A stretch of 64,000 nt of DNA from Axinella damicornis (GCA_963931865.1 OZ007513.1:7114157-7178156), one strand, 5' to 3'. Positions 1 through 13,213 are shown, counted from the first letter of the stretch. Notes: a model not told the origin generated them from the letters alone. A program made the numbers and translations.

Positions 1-20
1 TAGACTAACGTAACATAATT

Positions 21-272
21 TTGATTGGAAGTTCAATCTCATACCATGCAAATGATTGCTGTATAACTACATCCAACAGTGTTGGTGGTGTGATGATGAC
101 ATCCACAGCGATGGCTACCAACTCATGCACATTTGATGGGCTGGACCGGCTGAGTCAGCTGGGGTATGAAGTCGGCTGGCTATGGTACGACGTCATCACT
201 CTTGTCCTGTTTTGTTTGCTGTTTCTCACCATTGCCTACTTTGCGCTTCTGCTCATCAAGAAGGAGAAGTAA
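21..272 (+). CDS. ABCG-family ABC transporter, C-terminal exon (partial)
   Basis: This is the last exon of an ABCG half-transporter, an ATP-driven membrane exporter. The visible part is the final extracellular loop with paired cysteines (NDCC, NSC), then a short amphipathic stretch (LSQLGYEVGWLW), a last membrane helix (VITLVLFCLLFLTIAYFALL) and a basic tail LIKKEK before TAA. The C-terminus of human ABCG2 has the same plan, and so does the last exon of the second ABCG gene here (43990-44152: WLWYNQIAL, tail MVKKQK). The frame is open from about base 9, so the exact acceptor is unclear. The rest of the gene lies left of the window. With the copy at 34.9-44.2 kb this suggests an ABCG cluster in the same orientation. 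Confidence 0.7.
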   Translation: MIGSSISYHANDCCITTSNSVGGVMMTSTAMATNSCTFDGLDRLSQLGYEVGWLWYDVITLVLFCLLFLTIAYFALLLIKKEK

Positions 273-671
273 AACTTCCACATAATTATTTAGTCTCAAT
301 AATTATGCAGTTGATGCTTACTCTGTATTATAAATTAACACTATAATCACAATTTGCTGATTTGCTGACATTGATGTGAGCTAAACGAAAATTTGAGATG
401 TGGTCTTAGAAGTACTCTATACACTTGCGACCACTATTTCCTATATATTCCTATATATATAAACCCAAAACGTTCATACTTCAAACAATCATGCTTGCAT
501 CCAAAAGTAAACTCTTGCCTTATACACAACCACACAGTAAGTGTACATTTTCTAATACCCTAGGTCTCAGGCTACAGTAAGAGTGGAAATTTGGGGGAAA
601 ACATTGCACACTTATGTGTGGGAGTAAATGTATGTAAGTATAATATATTATGTGATTACAATAATTATTAT

Positions 672-947
672 ACAAGTAATAAAAAACATTTGAAAATGTA
701 ACAGGATGTAGGGATACCAGAACGGCAAAAAGTAAGGAAACAAGGCAGGGATGATCGCACAAAACAGTGAAGTATACAACCCCCCTACAGAGATCTTTTT
801 CCATATACGTGTATAATGAAAAAAGATATGTAGGGGGATTGTATACTTCACTGTTTTGTGCGATCATCCCTGGCTTGTTTCCTTACTTTTTGCCGTTCTG
901 GTATCCCTACATCCTGTTACATTTTTCAAATGTTTTTTATTACTTGT
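672..947. mobile_element. fold-back MITE, near-perfect 276-bp palindrome
   Basis: The left arm (from ACAAGTAATAAAAAACATTT) is repeated in reverse complement to 947, with arms of about 130 bp meeting near 810. The centre (CCCCCTACAGAGATC, then GATATGTAGGGGG) recurs in diverged form at 15805-15855, so this is a dispersed family. It has no coding capacity; the apparent ORFs on both strands are the two arms. Confidence 0.8.
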
Positions 948-1479
948 TTATGTCTTTTTTTTTAGCAGCAGCGCATGCAATTTGCCATCACAGAGCAGAA
1001 GTCTGTGTCCTCACAAGTAGTAGGAGCCCATGCTTTGGTATATGGATAATATTGACTCCGGTATTCACGTTGGCTGAAGAATCAGACCCAAGTCAACCCT
1101 TTTCTGGATGGATACTAAGGCAGTAATCCCTGTCTGAACTCTGAAGACCATAATTAGCTATACCAGAAGTAGCAAGATTTATACAGTCTTTAGATAGGCA
1201 TTCAGCCCTCTCACAGAACACAGTAGGTAGTAACATACACAAATTATACACAGAGTAACCAGAGTTTAGAATTTACCTCGGTTTTATGAAGTACGAAATT
1301 ATGTCAACACAACGGCGCAAGACACTTCTAATTCAGCGATCTTGAGTAATAATTACGTTCGTTGCTAAGTGATCGCGCATGCGTACAAACGAGAAAATGG
1401 CGTGACTAAAGAAGCCATAGTTATTGAGTGGGCAGCTGCAGCCGCCTGGTGAAAACTTAGGTTGTGAAAAAGCGATGGC

Positions 1480-1700
1480 CAGGTGCACTACTCGGCGTGA
1501 AATGCTGCTGTTTCGTGCGAAAACCATCATGAGAGATTGAGGCGACGTAGAGCTAGCCCGTCTGAAGAAGAAGAAAGAAGAAGAAAGAAAAACAATTTGC
1601 CCGTTTTGCGAGTACCTGGTGTGGTACTTTCGCGACGGTTTTTCGCGACGCGAGGAGTCTTGTTGGTCATGAAAACACTCGAAGATGAACGGTATGTGGT
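1480..1700 (+). repeat. dispersed repeat, copy 1 (copy 2 at 15895-16140)
   Basis: It shares ordered blocks with 15895-16140: a GTGCACT block, TGCTGCTGTTT, GAAAACC, CTAGCCC and TCTGAAGAAG runs, a GGTACTTTC block, then GGAGTCTT and TTGGTCA. The two copies have diverged considerably. In both loci a piece of the 672-947 fold-back family lies upstream, so the two may belong to one larger element. Confidence 0.65.
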
Positions 1701-2870
1701 TATAAAGGCTTATAAGTGTACCGTTTCTGAGAGATTCTTTTGCATTAGCATATATTGTACGTCGTATCCCTACATATAGACTCTACCGAGTCTATGATGC
1801 TATAGGCGTACCAAGAAGGGTTGTTTTGCTGTGTACGATATCATCAGTTATTGGTGAGTATTTACACAGATATAAATTATGTTTTTACTTGTACATCTGT
1901 GGACATGACTAGTGCATTACCAGTTAATGGTTATCACATGATTATGCTGCTAGAATTCTATATAAAGCTGCGAACACTCCTTCTCATTTAAGAATGAAGA
2001 CACTACTCAGTAACCTTCCTGACTTGCTAAGAACCACACCTACAGTGAACTTCCTAAGTCTGGAAAATCCCTCTTGAAGTCAGAATCTCAACTAGCTGTC
2101 TGTGTTATTGAGGAAATTAATACAGTGCTAGGGAGGCACTGTTCAGTCAAACGGGTACATTTATTCATTATGATTCATTTATACAAATGGGACTTGCTTC
2201 AACGTTTATGGTGATAAGGGCATGTCAAAATCTTAATAAGCTGGTTTCCTTCCCAAATTTCTGACTGTGCTATGCTGGCATCATTTGAGCATAATCGGGG
2301 CAGAATATATGAATGGTTAATCACTGATGTGCTAACCGTGACTGGGCCCACGGCAGAGGAGCAGAAGCAAGTCTGCATATAGCAGCACAGGCTAGAGGAT
2401 GATTCCAACTGTCTTTCTCTCTCTCACGGTTCGTTTCACTGCCATAAGTGGAGATCCCCTGCGGACGGGGTTATGGACCTGGGTGGGTTGACTATACAGA
2501 CACATTGCCGGAGCGGACACTCTCACTGGCTGTCCACCACCATATGCACAGCCTCCGGCACAATTATCTCCCAACACATTGTTGCCTATTATGCAACAGG
2601 CACCGAATGCTGAAATGTATTAAATGCACATGAATCTGAGGGGTTGATTCAGGGCTCTATGTAGGCAGGTGTTGGATGCAAGCTTTATTAGCAGTAACAA
2701 CCCATGTTCCCGGTTTGGTTTCCAAACTTGCACCCATCCTGTGGTAAAATCGTTTAGAGAAACAAAGTTTATAGCTAGTGAAAAAAAGTTTATAGCTAGT
2801 GACAAAAAGTTTACAGAGGAACAAAGTTTATAGTGAAACAAATTAATGTTAAAGTTTGTCTGCATACCTA

Positions 2871-5800
2871 TCAACTGCAATAGTCCAATAGCGGTTCACG
2901 CAATTCAGTTAACTGTGTAGGGGAAGCAGGTTGACTCTCAGTAAGGTTTTCCTGCTTCTTGTTTCTTTTGAATAAATCCCTCGAAGTGGATTTTAATGCT
3001 TTTAGATTTGATATGAACCACTGTGTAAACCTCTCTCGCTGCTCTTCTTTTGTCACACGCACTAACATGTGATAGAGAACAATGCTCATGAAAGTAGCAA
3101 AAGCAATGGACACTGATGTGTACACCACAGCAGTTTCGTCTCCATCAGTTCGTATTGCAAATAGAGTAGCTGTTGAAAGAATGGCCAAGTTAATGAAGAA
3201 AAAATATTCGATTGCATTCAGTGCCCAGTTTGTGTAGATTCCCCCCAGGTTAAGTGGTATAGCTATATAAAATGGCGGAGCAAGTAACAATGATAGCTAG
3301 AAGGTTGACAGCTGGGTCTCCTAATACATTTGCTGAAGAGATGACAAGGAGTACAGCTCGTATAACCAGAAGAAATCCTGGCCAGTAGCGATGCTTGTCC
3401 TTGTACGGTCCAGTGTAGGCATCAAAGATAGGATTCAGTCTCTGTACCCAGAACAGTATTCTGTACGTAGACTTCTTCTGCAAGCATTGTATGAATAAAA
3501 GCGCTGCTGTGTAGGGAAATGAGACAGTAAGAAATAGCAGAAGAGCAGTTACAAAGAGTACAGAATGTTTGCCTTTTAGGTAGTCAACGTTACCATCATA
3601 AAGCCAAATCCTCTTGATGGAGTGGTCAGGATACTCCAGGAAAGTGAAAGAAAAAGCAGTTATGATAACTCGCAGTACTTTTGTATACGATAACAGGAAC
3701 AGCGTGGCTAAGACCTGCACTGCTTTTTCCCCACTGATTCTTGTGGCTTTGTTAGAATAGTGACTAGATACGATGATCAGTATCACTATAGTCCAGATGT
3801 AAGCTGGAAACAGGAACTGTAGCCACGTCTTAGCATAAGCGTCAAGTCCAATGTAGAAGCAGGTCTCAATCCCAAAGTCCAGGTTAAGCCAGGCTAAGAA
3901 GACACCAAGAAACGAATTGCTGGTACCGGGTGGGAAGAAAATGGCTTGGTTAGCTCTAACGATATTGGCATAGAAGATCGGGCCATTGATTGATCCTGCT
4001 GAGACTGTCAAGTTGAAAAGCATTATGAACATGACTAGAACAATTCCTGCTATGACAAATAAGGGAATCAGCCAGTAAAGGTGTAGGTTTGAGCATTCCC
4101 TACAGCTCAAGGACCCTAAGACTTGGCTGAGATTCTGCTGGCATGCTCCACAGAGAATACCAGCGCGATAGAAAGCACACAGTTCTTCTGGGTGCTCCAT
4201 GTTAAGCTCAAAGCTTCTGTGTTTGCAGTAGTCAAATGGGCAGTGCTGGTGGACAAGTACTTGAGTGTGGGTATAGTTTACAAATGTCGCATTTATCCAG
4301 AATGGACTTTTCCAGTAGATGGTGTCCGAGCTACAGTTGATTCCATGCTCTTGAAGTTCGGGATGACAGTAGCAGCTACTGTTGAACACAAACCCCAGTG
4401 GACAAAACTGTAGTTCAATGTGGACGGATAAATCTGAAATTTGCAACGTATGTTTGGTTTTGTTCGGTTCTACAAAATAACAGGCTTGATTATTAACTGA
4501 ATAGCCAACACTGCCAGAAAACAAGGCATTATCTTGAAGCCACTTTTGTGGTGTGTTCAATTTTTCAACTGTTATCTTCATTATTTCAGTTGTATTTGGT
4601 GATGCCATAAGAGAATAGGTAAGTTCAGTACAGTTGGCAGTCACTAACTGTGTGTGATATAGTGTTGGAATGCTGCCGTAGCCACTGTATACCAGCTTAC
4701 TATGCACTGTGGATGGTACAGTTCCAAATCTCTGTCCCACAACAACTGCTGATAATTATGGTAAATGTTTCTCCAGGATAGGCTGTGATAGTGTAGTCAG
4801 TGATATTGCAGTCGGGAAACAAATCAGTGGTACATACACACACTCGAGTTGGGTTGGAAGATATGAGTGCCAAGTCCTTTGAGTGTTCGTGAAAGCTGAA
4901 CAGACTATCAACAACTTCTTCAGAAGTGTTATACTTGCCCATTGCATTTATGGCTAGGAAGATGGGAGATGCATCGAAGTTGATGTACAGAGCGCACATC
5001 TCCATCCAACCTCCATATATTGCAGTACCAGCAACTCCAGCTGTGTTGTTGCAAAATCTCATGTCTGTTTCTGCTATTGTGGGTTCTAAATCGTCTGTTG
5101 CAATTAATAAACCATAAAAGCAATGATGGTAGCCCGGAGTTAAATGCATGGCTTTAAAATCTTTGGAGTATTTATCTTCATAAAACACACCAACACCATA
5201 TTGATGGGCATAGTTACCTAAAAAGCTTACCTCAGCTTTTATTTCCAGAGAGCCATCAACCAAAGCCAAAGCTCCACCATCATTCTCTACAAATGAGATG
5301 CTTCCTCCTGTTCTCATGAGAATCTCTGACATAGACTGCACCACCAGAATGCAAGGCCCGATTACTCACAAAACTAACTTTTGCAAACTGTCCAACAATC
5401 ATCGACACGTTCCCATACAGTGTTAGAGCACCTCCGTACTCCATTTCATTCTCAACGAATGTTATGTTTCCTTGAAAGGTTAACACAGAATGCTCTGAGC
5501 TAATTGCAGCACCATATTTTACCTTGTTTCTCTGAAATGTAGTAGTGCCATAAAATATCACATTGCAGCCATTCATAACCAGTACTGACTCATACTTTCA
5601 GTGCATGTATTATCAGCAAATGTGTTGTCCCCATAATACTCAACGTTTAATTAGGTTTCCCTCTGTAGAGGCAATCCATGATGTAGCATTGTTACTGATA
5701 AACTTTACTGTTTCCATCATTAGGAATGACTTGTGATACATTTTTACTTGTAGTGGTGCCTTCGAGTGATCTTCCACAGTTATATTTTCCAGTTTCAGAC

Positions 5801-7010
5801 CAACAGAATAACTGCAAGATTGTTCCAGAAGAACATCTATGCCATAATTATAAATAATTTCTACAGAAGTAACTATCTGAGATGTGTACTATGTGCTCAT
5901 GGTGGTTGAAAGGACTGTCCTGAACAGAAATTTCTCCTTGCTGTACAAATTCCAAAAATAAGCCTTTCTCACTTCCTCCAGTACAGTGGAGTCCTTTTAC
6001 CCGACTCAAAACCAGTTGGCAACTGCAAGCAATGCTTAAAAACACATTGCCATTTGAACCACCGGTATTGTCACAAGTTGTAACATTTTCTATGTAACTG
6101 GTTACCCAATATGTTGTTTGTGTAAATAATTACACTCAGTCCTGTTGAAAACTTTAAACCAGTAACAGCTGATCCAAATTTGAATTCTGAGTTAGTGATG
6201 TAATGAGTCGAAGGCAATACCATCCGCAATGGAGAGTTGCTGTCTAAAAACATAAGTATGAAATTGGGCGTGTTATTAGCAAACACTGATTGTTCAATGT
6301 AAGACACTCCAAATGTGTTAAGTGCCAGAAACCCTCCCCCTTTTGAGTGATGTACATTCAAGTCATGGATGTTGAGATTTGTGATATGTAGATAGAAACT
6401 GGTGGGGAAAGTTTGAGGTAGTTAACAAGAGCTGAATGAAGACTATTATCATAAAGTTTCTTGGGACTGAACAAATTGGACAGTTTTAAAATATATGCAC
6501 TTTGACGCAGTGCAGTGCTTGAAATTGGAGCCCCACACATTGCGAACTCCAGGTTTGAGATATAGTTAGGTACTTGATGTTAATGAAGGCAAGGCCAAAC
6601 TGCCCTGTGCACTGAATCACGGTCTTGACACGATCGTCTCCTCTTAAAGAGATGTTATTGACATTCTACACAAGTAGCTGACCCTCTATGCTTACTTCAT
6701 GATACCCAGGAGGAAACGCCACTGCTGTATTGGAAGTGAAGTACTGTGAAGGGTTGTTGATAACTTGCGAGAGGGTGTAGCAAGGCCATACGTGGCAGGA
6801 AATGTTGGGGTTGGGCAGAATAGAACAAGAGACAGTAAACTCACATCAGCAGGGTTGAAGGAGAGATTGTCTGCCTCATGGTTAACTAGCAGCAGGTCTT
6901 CTCAGGGTGGAGCCATAGAAGAGTGAAGACAATATACTGGTGAGATTCCCTTTGGGTGTTGCTAGGAGAATTAGCTGAATTTGTCCTGATTGTGCTGTGA
7001 CTCTGGATAA
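2871..7010 (-). pseudogene. sponge-type beta-helix repeat / multi-pass membrane protein, decayed copy
   Basis: Reading leftwards from a good acceptor near 7010 (TTTTTCTTATCCAG), the frames give in order: an N-terminal part with CHVWPCYTLSQVINN and VAFPPGYHEVSIEG (about 6900-6560); a long extracellular stretch of repeats such as GGAFLAL, GGALTLYGN and SGGAVYV, with F-x-x-N motifs typical of polymorphic-outer-membrane-type beta-helix repeats (6540-4750); a Cys-rich region (CPLGFVFNSSCYCHPE, CGACQQNLSQVLGSLSCREC); then about eight membrane helices and a basic C-tail (4150-2871). I associate this architecture with a large sponge family of unknown function. The copy is broken. There is an in-frame TAG near 6670 and apparent one-base shifts near 6895, 6810, 6560, 6360, 5335, 4750 and 3290. 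The stop argues for a real pseudogene, although residual sequencing indels could explain some of the shifts. Confidence 0.75.
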
Positions 7011-8330
7011 GAAAAAACAGAAAATCATGTTAATACAGGTTGATACCTCTGATGGTGCATATAGCTGCGTGTCATGCATGGTGTACATGCACTTTGCAAT
7101 GGTTGTTCACTTACCTCAACTGACTGCAAATCAAGATTGCAAGTGTTACAGTTGTGGGATTATATACAACCTATGGTATCAGTTTTTGGGCCTGAGAACT
7201 ATCATGATTGATAACAACGCATAATTTCAGAGTTTACAATATCCCGACATTCATTTCCGCTTAGCATGTAGTCTATCTAGAGAAAAACATTACACAGAAC
7301 AGGTGAGTGCAAAAACTGAGTACAGTTTATAGTTACTATAATTATAGCCAAGATTCACTACCATTGAACACATAGTATACATGCAAGTCCCAAAATTAAT
7401 CGGCATTGCCTATATTGCCTGTAGCTACCTCTTTTATTAAGTAATGAAGCACATGTTAGTTCAGGTTCAGCTATGTGACAATGAAAATACAACACCATTA
7501 CCAGCTAGTCAATTCATTATGTTCCATGCAGCTGGTGGTTTTAATGCAGCACATGACATTCACCTTCTGTGTGCCAAGCTAGTGTGTTAACACCCGAAGA
7601 AAGACTGACATAGTCACCGTCATGATGCATTATTATAATGGTTTTCATACTGGTCAAGAAATATTTTATGCAATTGCATGCAGAAACGAATAAAGAAAAG
7701 CGAGTTTCAAAATAAAGAAAAGAAGGACTGTACGCTCACTCCTCCTACAAGTGTTAAGAATACACGACACTGCAGTCTGTAGCTGCTTCCTTCAAATTTA
7801 TAACTGCATGGCTGCACTCGTCACAAACAGTGGCCTGGCAAACCTGAATAATTGAATGCAAAGCTCATGCATTTCCTGTGAGGTACTGGATTGAGTGTTC
7901 ATAAAATTTAATGAAGGTAGTGAAAGCAGTGAGCACAGCTAAAGGGAGAAAGAGTTTGACGGAGGATAATGTTAGACGAGTGGTCTTCTCTACTGTTGAC
8001 ATTCTGTGTGTGAACCTATACAGAAATAACAGATACTTGCAAACGTGTTCAATAAAAAGATAAAGCAAGGAACTCATCCACGGTGTATCTGTACCCAACC
8101 ATTCAAGTTCTACCACAACTGCTTCCAGGAAGTCCTTACCTAATACAAGGAGCGTTGATACAGTATAGACATGCATGTTGTGATCCCTCACGCCTTACGG
8201 TCATACCTGAAAGATTAGCTAAATCATAAAGTTAGTAGCTAACCATGTCAAGCATTGGTATGCATAAGAAGCGGTCGAGGTGAATTTCACATCTTCTGCT
8301 GGACATAACAAAGTGAATTCACAGCACTGC
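7011..8330. other. no supported gene
   Basis: AT-rich DNA upstream of the minus-strand pseudogene. A 108-codon minus frame (7865-8191) is hydrophobic but has no family resemblance or convincing splice context. I see no element ends here. Confidence 0.5.
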
Positions 8331-8339
8331 GGTCCGGGC

Positions 8340-9180
8340 TTCTTCTACTGCGCAGGTGCGGCGTGCGTATTGTGAGTCACGAACGCATTCAATGAGTTTG
8401 GTTTCCCAATCGCGGGACTATCATTTTTTGCTCGAGATGGCAAGAGGAAAGTGTCTATTTCTGGTTCTCCTGTCCTGCTGGTGTATAGTGGTGGAGGCGA
8501 CGGCCCCAGTGGACGCAGGTAATTATGTCAAGTATTTGTATACATAAAAAACGGTGGCAGAGGTCATTTCATGGCTGAACATATTAAAGTTGTTCACCAT
8601 ACTTAGCTATAGCTCGCGCAGCTGAACGTATAACTGTATTCGTACGATCGTCACAGTCATGCTTCCCCCACCCACGAGCGCGCGGAAGTCTTAAGCCTTG
8701 CTCATTGCACTGATGACGATACTTTTCTCTCTGTCATGCATGTAATATGATCACTGTGATCACACTGTCAGCAGCATCAATGGTTCATTTGAATAACCCC
8801 ATAGGGGAACGCTACAGTACAACAACATGTACAGTACAACCCGGCTGCATGAGCGCCTCTGACAGGTAGTGAATTATGATGAATGTGCCACCACAGAAAA
8901 CAGGATTTTCAGTACTGCGCATGCGCGGCGTGCGTATAGATGGTAGACGCGCGTCACGAACTGAGCTCGGGTTCCCTATCAGTTCGAGATGGCAAGAGCT
9001 CTGTTTCTGGTTCTCCTGTCCTGCTGGTGTATAGTGGTGGAGGCGACGGCCCCAGTGGACGCAGGTAATTATGTCAAGTATTTGTAGAGGTCCATTTCAC
9101 ATCTGCTGGACATTACAAAGTGGTTCACCATTACTAGCTATAGCTAACGCAGCTGAACGTATATATAGCTATCGTAACGT
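8340..9180 (+). repeat. tandem segmental duplication carrying a first exon
   Basis: About 8340-8650 and 8915-9180 are copies of each other. Both contain ACTGCGCA, GCGGCGTGCGTAT, GTTCCC/GTTTCCC, TCGAGATGGCAAGAG, the same signal-peptide exon, the donor GTAATTATGTCAAGTATTTGTA, and downstream blocks (CACCAT...TAGCTATAGCT...CAGCTGAACGTATA). The result is two alternative first exons with their putative promoters. Confidence 0.85.
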
Positions 9181-12100
9181 TATAAATATCCTATAATAAT
9201 TATTATACTCTCTTTTAGATGGCCATGAATAGCTAACAATCATGGCATCACCATTCAATTTTCATGTAGGGTATCGACTGAGTGCCCACGACATCACTGG
9301 AACTTCTGCTGTTCTTCGCTGGAGTATTCCCACTGGAGCCAGTGGTGCCGACTATAAGGTATACATCAGAACACAAGAGCATGCAGGAAGGGCTTGCAGA
9401 TATAGCGTCAATCCCGGAATCCTAAGATCCATTGGTGATGCACTGTAGTGTCTACTCAAGTGGCTTCAGTTGGCCAGTTGTCCTGCTCGTGTGTTACAGC
9501 AGTAAATCCAAGTAGCTGTGGAATTTTGATTGCGGAAATACGGTATGGGCCTTAAGGCAGGGCATCTTGCTGGCATTCATAGTGACAGTAGCGACAGAGA
9601 AAAAAGAACAGGTAACCACAGTCACTCTAATACTAGCACCGTAATGATGAGGCACTGCTGATCCTTGGCTGAAACTATATACCAGACAGCAGGTACAGCA
9701 AGACCCTCTCACAGCTGAGCCTTTTTGGGGCATTCTAAGATTTCTCTTTTCTCAAATCTAAGCATTCCTCCGTGGATTACTGCACCAGTCATAATGTAGT
9801 GGATATTATTATAGATTCCTCGTTGTTCATCCACTGTCATGCTATTGTGTGCCAGTGCAGTATTTTTTTGGTTATGGACTCTGTATAAAGCACACTTGGC
9901 TCAGTAGGATGAAATGAGTCCAACCCTCCATGCAGGCAGCATTCAGCGTTGCGTTCTTGAAGTGAAGCATGCATACTTTAGGACGCTCATAATTATCTCC
10001 CCAGGTTCTCTGTGCTGGCCGTCGCAACTATGTCAATTACAATGGGTCTCCTGTTAGGAATAGAGACTCTCTCACTCAACACACTTCTGGAAAGTTGACC
10101 AGATGCTGCTTGATGGTTTGAAAGTGAACTTCAACTACTCATGTGTTGTGACTGGAATCTCTGGAGCTACTCATGGTTCTGGTGTTCTAACCAACAATGT
10201 GCTTTTCACGACTAATCATGGAGGTAATTAATTTTTGTGTGCATGTGAGTGTAGCTATAATTACTGTCAGAATTAAAGGATGCAAAATTAACATGCAATA
10301 GGCTGTAGCAATGTGAAAGGATTATTTACGAGTTGTTAGTTATACAAATTGGCTTAGTGGTCACAGGCAATCAGTCCTCATTAATATTATAAGTAATTTT
10401 AACACAGTATACGTACTTATATAATAGCGTTTCAAACAACATCAATTTTCCTAAGGAGGTAAAAGTAATGGCTATTTGTTAGAGACGGAGAATAAGATGC
10501 TCTGATTGTAGAGCTGTTGGTGGGTGAAGGTATTCACACCCAGGACTCCAGAAGTCAAGGAGGTGGCTGATGACATTCATGGTGAAAAATCAGTGACCAT
10601 TAAACTCTTCCGGACTTCAACGAAATACGGACCGATAAGGCAAGGGTGCAGTTCAATCTTTGACATACACTAAAATCACTCTGATAGTTAGTCAATGGAT
10701 GGGAAACTTTTTTCTCCTCACAGTGGATATGAAATCCACTTCAACCTCGCAAGCAAATCCAATCCTGGAACTCAAGGAAACATGCCGACCACCCCTCTTG
10801 CAAACCTGGAAGATGCTGCGAAGTCATCACTTCCTGTTGATTTCAAGATTACTTACAGTGGTAGTTCCCTGCTGAGTAGCCTTGACACTATGGACCCTGC
10901 ACTACAGAATGCCTTGAAGGGGGGAGCAACCTACCATGTGGTGACTGTTGCCTTCATGGAAGGACAAGTGAGCAGTTTATTGTAATAGTGTGTGCCCTTC
11001 ATGCCGACCATGGCTGTATGGGTTATGCTGCATTCTGCTCTTCAACCTCTAGACCAATGACTCAATTCCTGCTCTCTACTCTCTCAGTGGGTGGTCTGAC
11101 TCCTTCACTGTTCGTAAGTCAGGACATTGTTATTACATACCCCAATAGCTGTAGTCAATAACAGCAACCAATTGGAAGTACTGTAACCTGCATCAAAGGA
11201 ATTCTGTTAGTCTAGATCCCCTAAATGACCGGTCCCTTCGATCAAAGACTATGCGAGTCTATTACGGTAAACTAAATAAATAGTTAGCAGTCTCTATTAG
11301 CACAAACTTCTTCATCAAACAATTGTGATCCCGAGGGATCTTCATCAGGCAGATAGCAATACAAGCCTGCATTAAAGCACCATGCACAAGTACATGTACA
11401 TGACTTGGAGTCGTAGTGCATGAAATGTGTGGACGTCATTCACCCAGCTGTGTGCATGGCAGCCATACAGGTTGGCAGTCAACTTACATTACTCGCTCCA
11501 TGATAACAAGTACCTGCACATTACATGACATTGTGTTGTGTGGGTTGATTCATTGGCGTAGTGTATGTAGGTGATAAGTCATGTGTACATTTGAACATGT
11601 GGATGTGGCCTTTTTAGTGTCCAGAACTTTGCAATATGTATAACTGGAGCAATTAATCTCAGATGTAGCAAGGCACTAACTAACAAGGTGTGCATGACAC
11701 CATTCACACGCAGCACAGATCGATGCCTTCGTCCATACCTGGTACCCAGACCCTTTGCTACCATTGTAGCTAGGTGATAGTCCAGTAGCCTCGTTCCAAG
11801 GCTCTCGTTCTCGATAGGGAGAAGAGAGCCTGGTAACATTGGGGGGGGGGGGGGGGGGGGGGGGAGGGGGGTAAACCGTGGACTTCTGCTGCCAGGATTC
11901 TGGCAGAACCAATCAGATTGTAGAACAAAACACGTGAACATTGTGACTGCTTTGTAGGTGTGTTTACCTTCACTGCCGTGCTAACACACGAACAGTAGAT
12001 GCAGAAATGAGCGTCAAGGACAAAGCACCCTTCAAAGGTTGGTAAAAGGCAGATGACAGGTGTGCGACAGGGCCACTGGTCTGAGCTCGCTGTTCACTGC

Positions 12101-13213
12101 GGTTTGTTTGCAGGACCAGCTCGCTCATCTCACGTTGCCGCTTACATGCAGGATCGACGGCTCGCAAGGTGAATTGTCTGGTTTGCTTGCAAGAAGTGTC
12201 TCAGATCTTGATAAGGCTGGAGATGCCTTAGTAATAGCGTGTGACTGATTTGTAACTCGCATGACATTGTAATTTTACCACAAAAGTGTCCTTCATTTAT
12301 CACATGCATGATGACGTGCCGGAAGTCAACAGTTTGACCCCCCCAATGTTACATGGTTCTCTTCTCCCTTTTGAGAACGAGAGCCTGGGAACAAGGCTAA
12401 TAGTCCAGCTGAATGCCTGCAGCTGTCCACATGGGTTGGGGTTGAATTGTAGGTGGGACTTAATTCATCAGCATTGATTTTCTTCATTGCTATAATTATG
12501 TCATCTCACGCAATACAATAATATTGTGCCGTAATTGTAGTTGTCTGTTTCTAAACAGCTGAGACTCCCTCTCCTCCACCACCATCACCCAGAGCGCAAA
12601 AGGGACAGACGTCTGCATACTTGGTGCTTGGAGGCCTCTTCCCTTTTCTGCTCATTCTTGCTTGTTTTGGGGCTTGCGTAGGCTACAGGAAGCTGCAGAC
12701 GTACAAGAGAACAAGAGAATGTCACAAGAAGTTGCAAAAGCGCAGGTCAGTGAAGTCACATCTGTGCTTACACCAGAATACCATTGTAAGAGTATTCTTT
12801 TTATAGGTTGCATTTCTCAGCCACAGTACCAAACTACCAATATCTTTTGTGCATTTGCAAATGCTTTTGCTTGAAGCATGACGTATACTGTCTTGCAAAA
12901 AATGATACTGAAAACGCTTTGCTTCACAACAGGTTCCGAGGCATATGCTGTCAATCGTGTACATGTGTACATGACATCGTATATGTACCAGAATACTGAT
13001 AGAGATTGGTGAAGTAGCTATGTCAGGTGTATGAGGTGGACTCAAATGAGGCTAATTCATATGCCAGTTCTCCATGCATTCTCTAGTGACTTACCACCTG
13101 GTGTCTACGCACCAAAGCATGAGAGGGTTCCTACCAAACATCGGGACATTCTTGATAACATGGAGGCTGGACGGTTTGGGACCCTTGCTGCACCTCAAAC
13201 CTGTGACTCTAAT
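8437..13213 (+). CDS. type I membrane receptor-like protein with FN3-like exons
   Basis: Two alternative first exons (8437-8518 and 8989-9064) encode signal peptides MARGKCLFLVLLSCWC and MARALFLVLLSCWC, both ending in VDA with phase 1. Exon 9270 onward (acceptor TTTTCATGTAG) reads YRLSAHDITGTSAVLRWSIP, typical of fibronectin type III. Exon 10005-10223 continues with a second FN3-like segment (LKVNFNYSCVVTGISG) but holds a one-base shift near 10090. About 10515-10637 reads DDIHGEKSVTIKLFR. Exon 10724-10967 and exon 11053-11113 form a membrane-proximal region. Exon 12559-12745 has a Pro-rich linker, one membrane helix (YLVLGGLFPFLLILACFGAC) and a basic stop-transfer. Exon 13087-13213 is juxtamembrane (SDLPPGVYAPKHERVPTKH). 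Phases agree from 10724 onward. The membrane-proximal part recalls receptor tyrosine phosphatases, but I see no phosphatase or kinase domain. Ligand and function are unknown. Confidence 0.6.
11786..12399. mobile_element. Mutator-like MITE (TAGCC family), intron insertion
   Basis: The left end TAGCCTCGTTCCAAGGC and right end (reverse complement TAGCCTTGTTCCCAGGC) form inverted repeats of about 63 bp, flanked by a perfect 9-bp duplication ATAGTCCAG at 11777-11785 and 12400-12408. A G-tract at about 11840-11870 in the left arm corresponds to only seven Cs in the right arm, so it expanded after insertion. The element lies in the intron before the receptor's membrane-span exon. Confidence 0.85.

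Larger units (their letters stand above)
273..2870. other. intergenic region with dispersed repeats
   Basis: No convincing gene. The region contains a large fold-back element (672-947), a dispersed repeat (1480-1700) related to 15895-16140, and a short run of degenerate tandem copies of a 20-odd-bp unit containing AAAGTTTATAGCTAGTGA (about 2755-2850). Short frames here are not supported by splice sites or family resemblance. Confidence 0.6.

Noticed and set aside
520..1126. Similar frames on both strands (YVGGLYTSLFCAIIPGLFPY)
   Set aside because: The two arms of a perfect palindrome; the same peptide appears on each strand.
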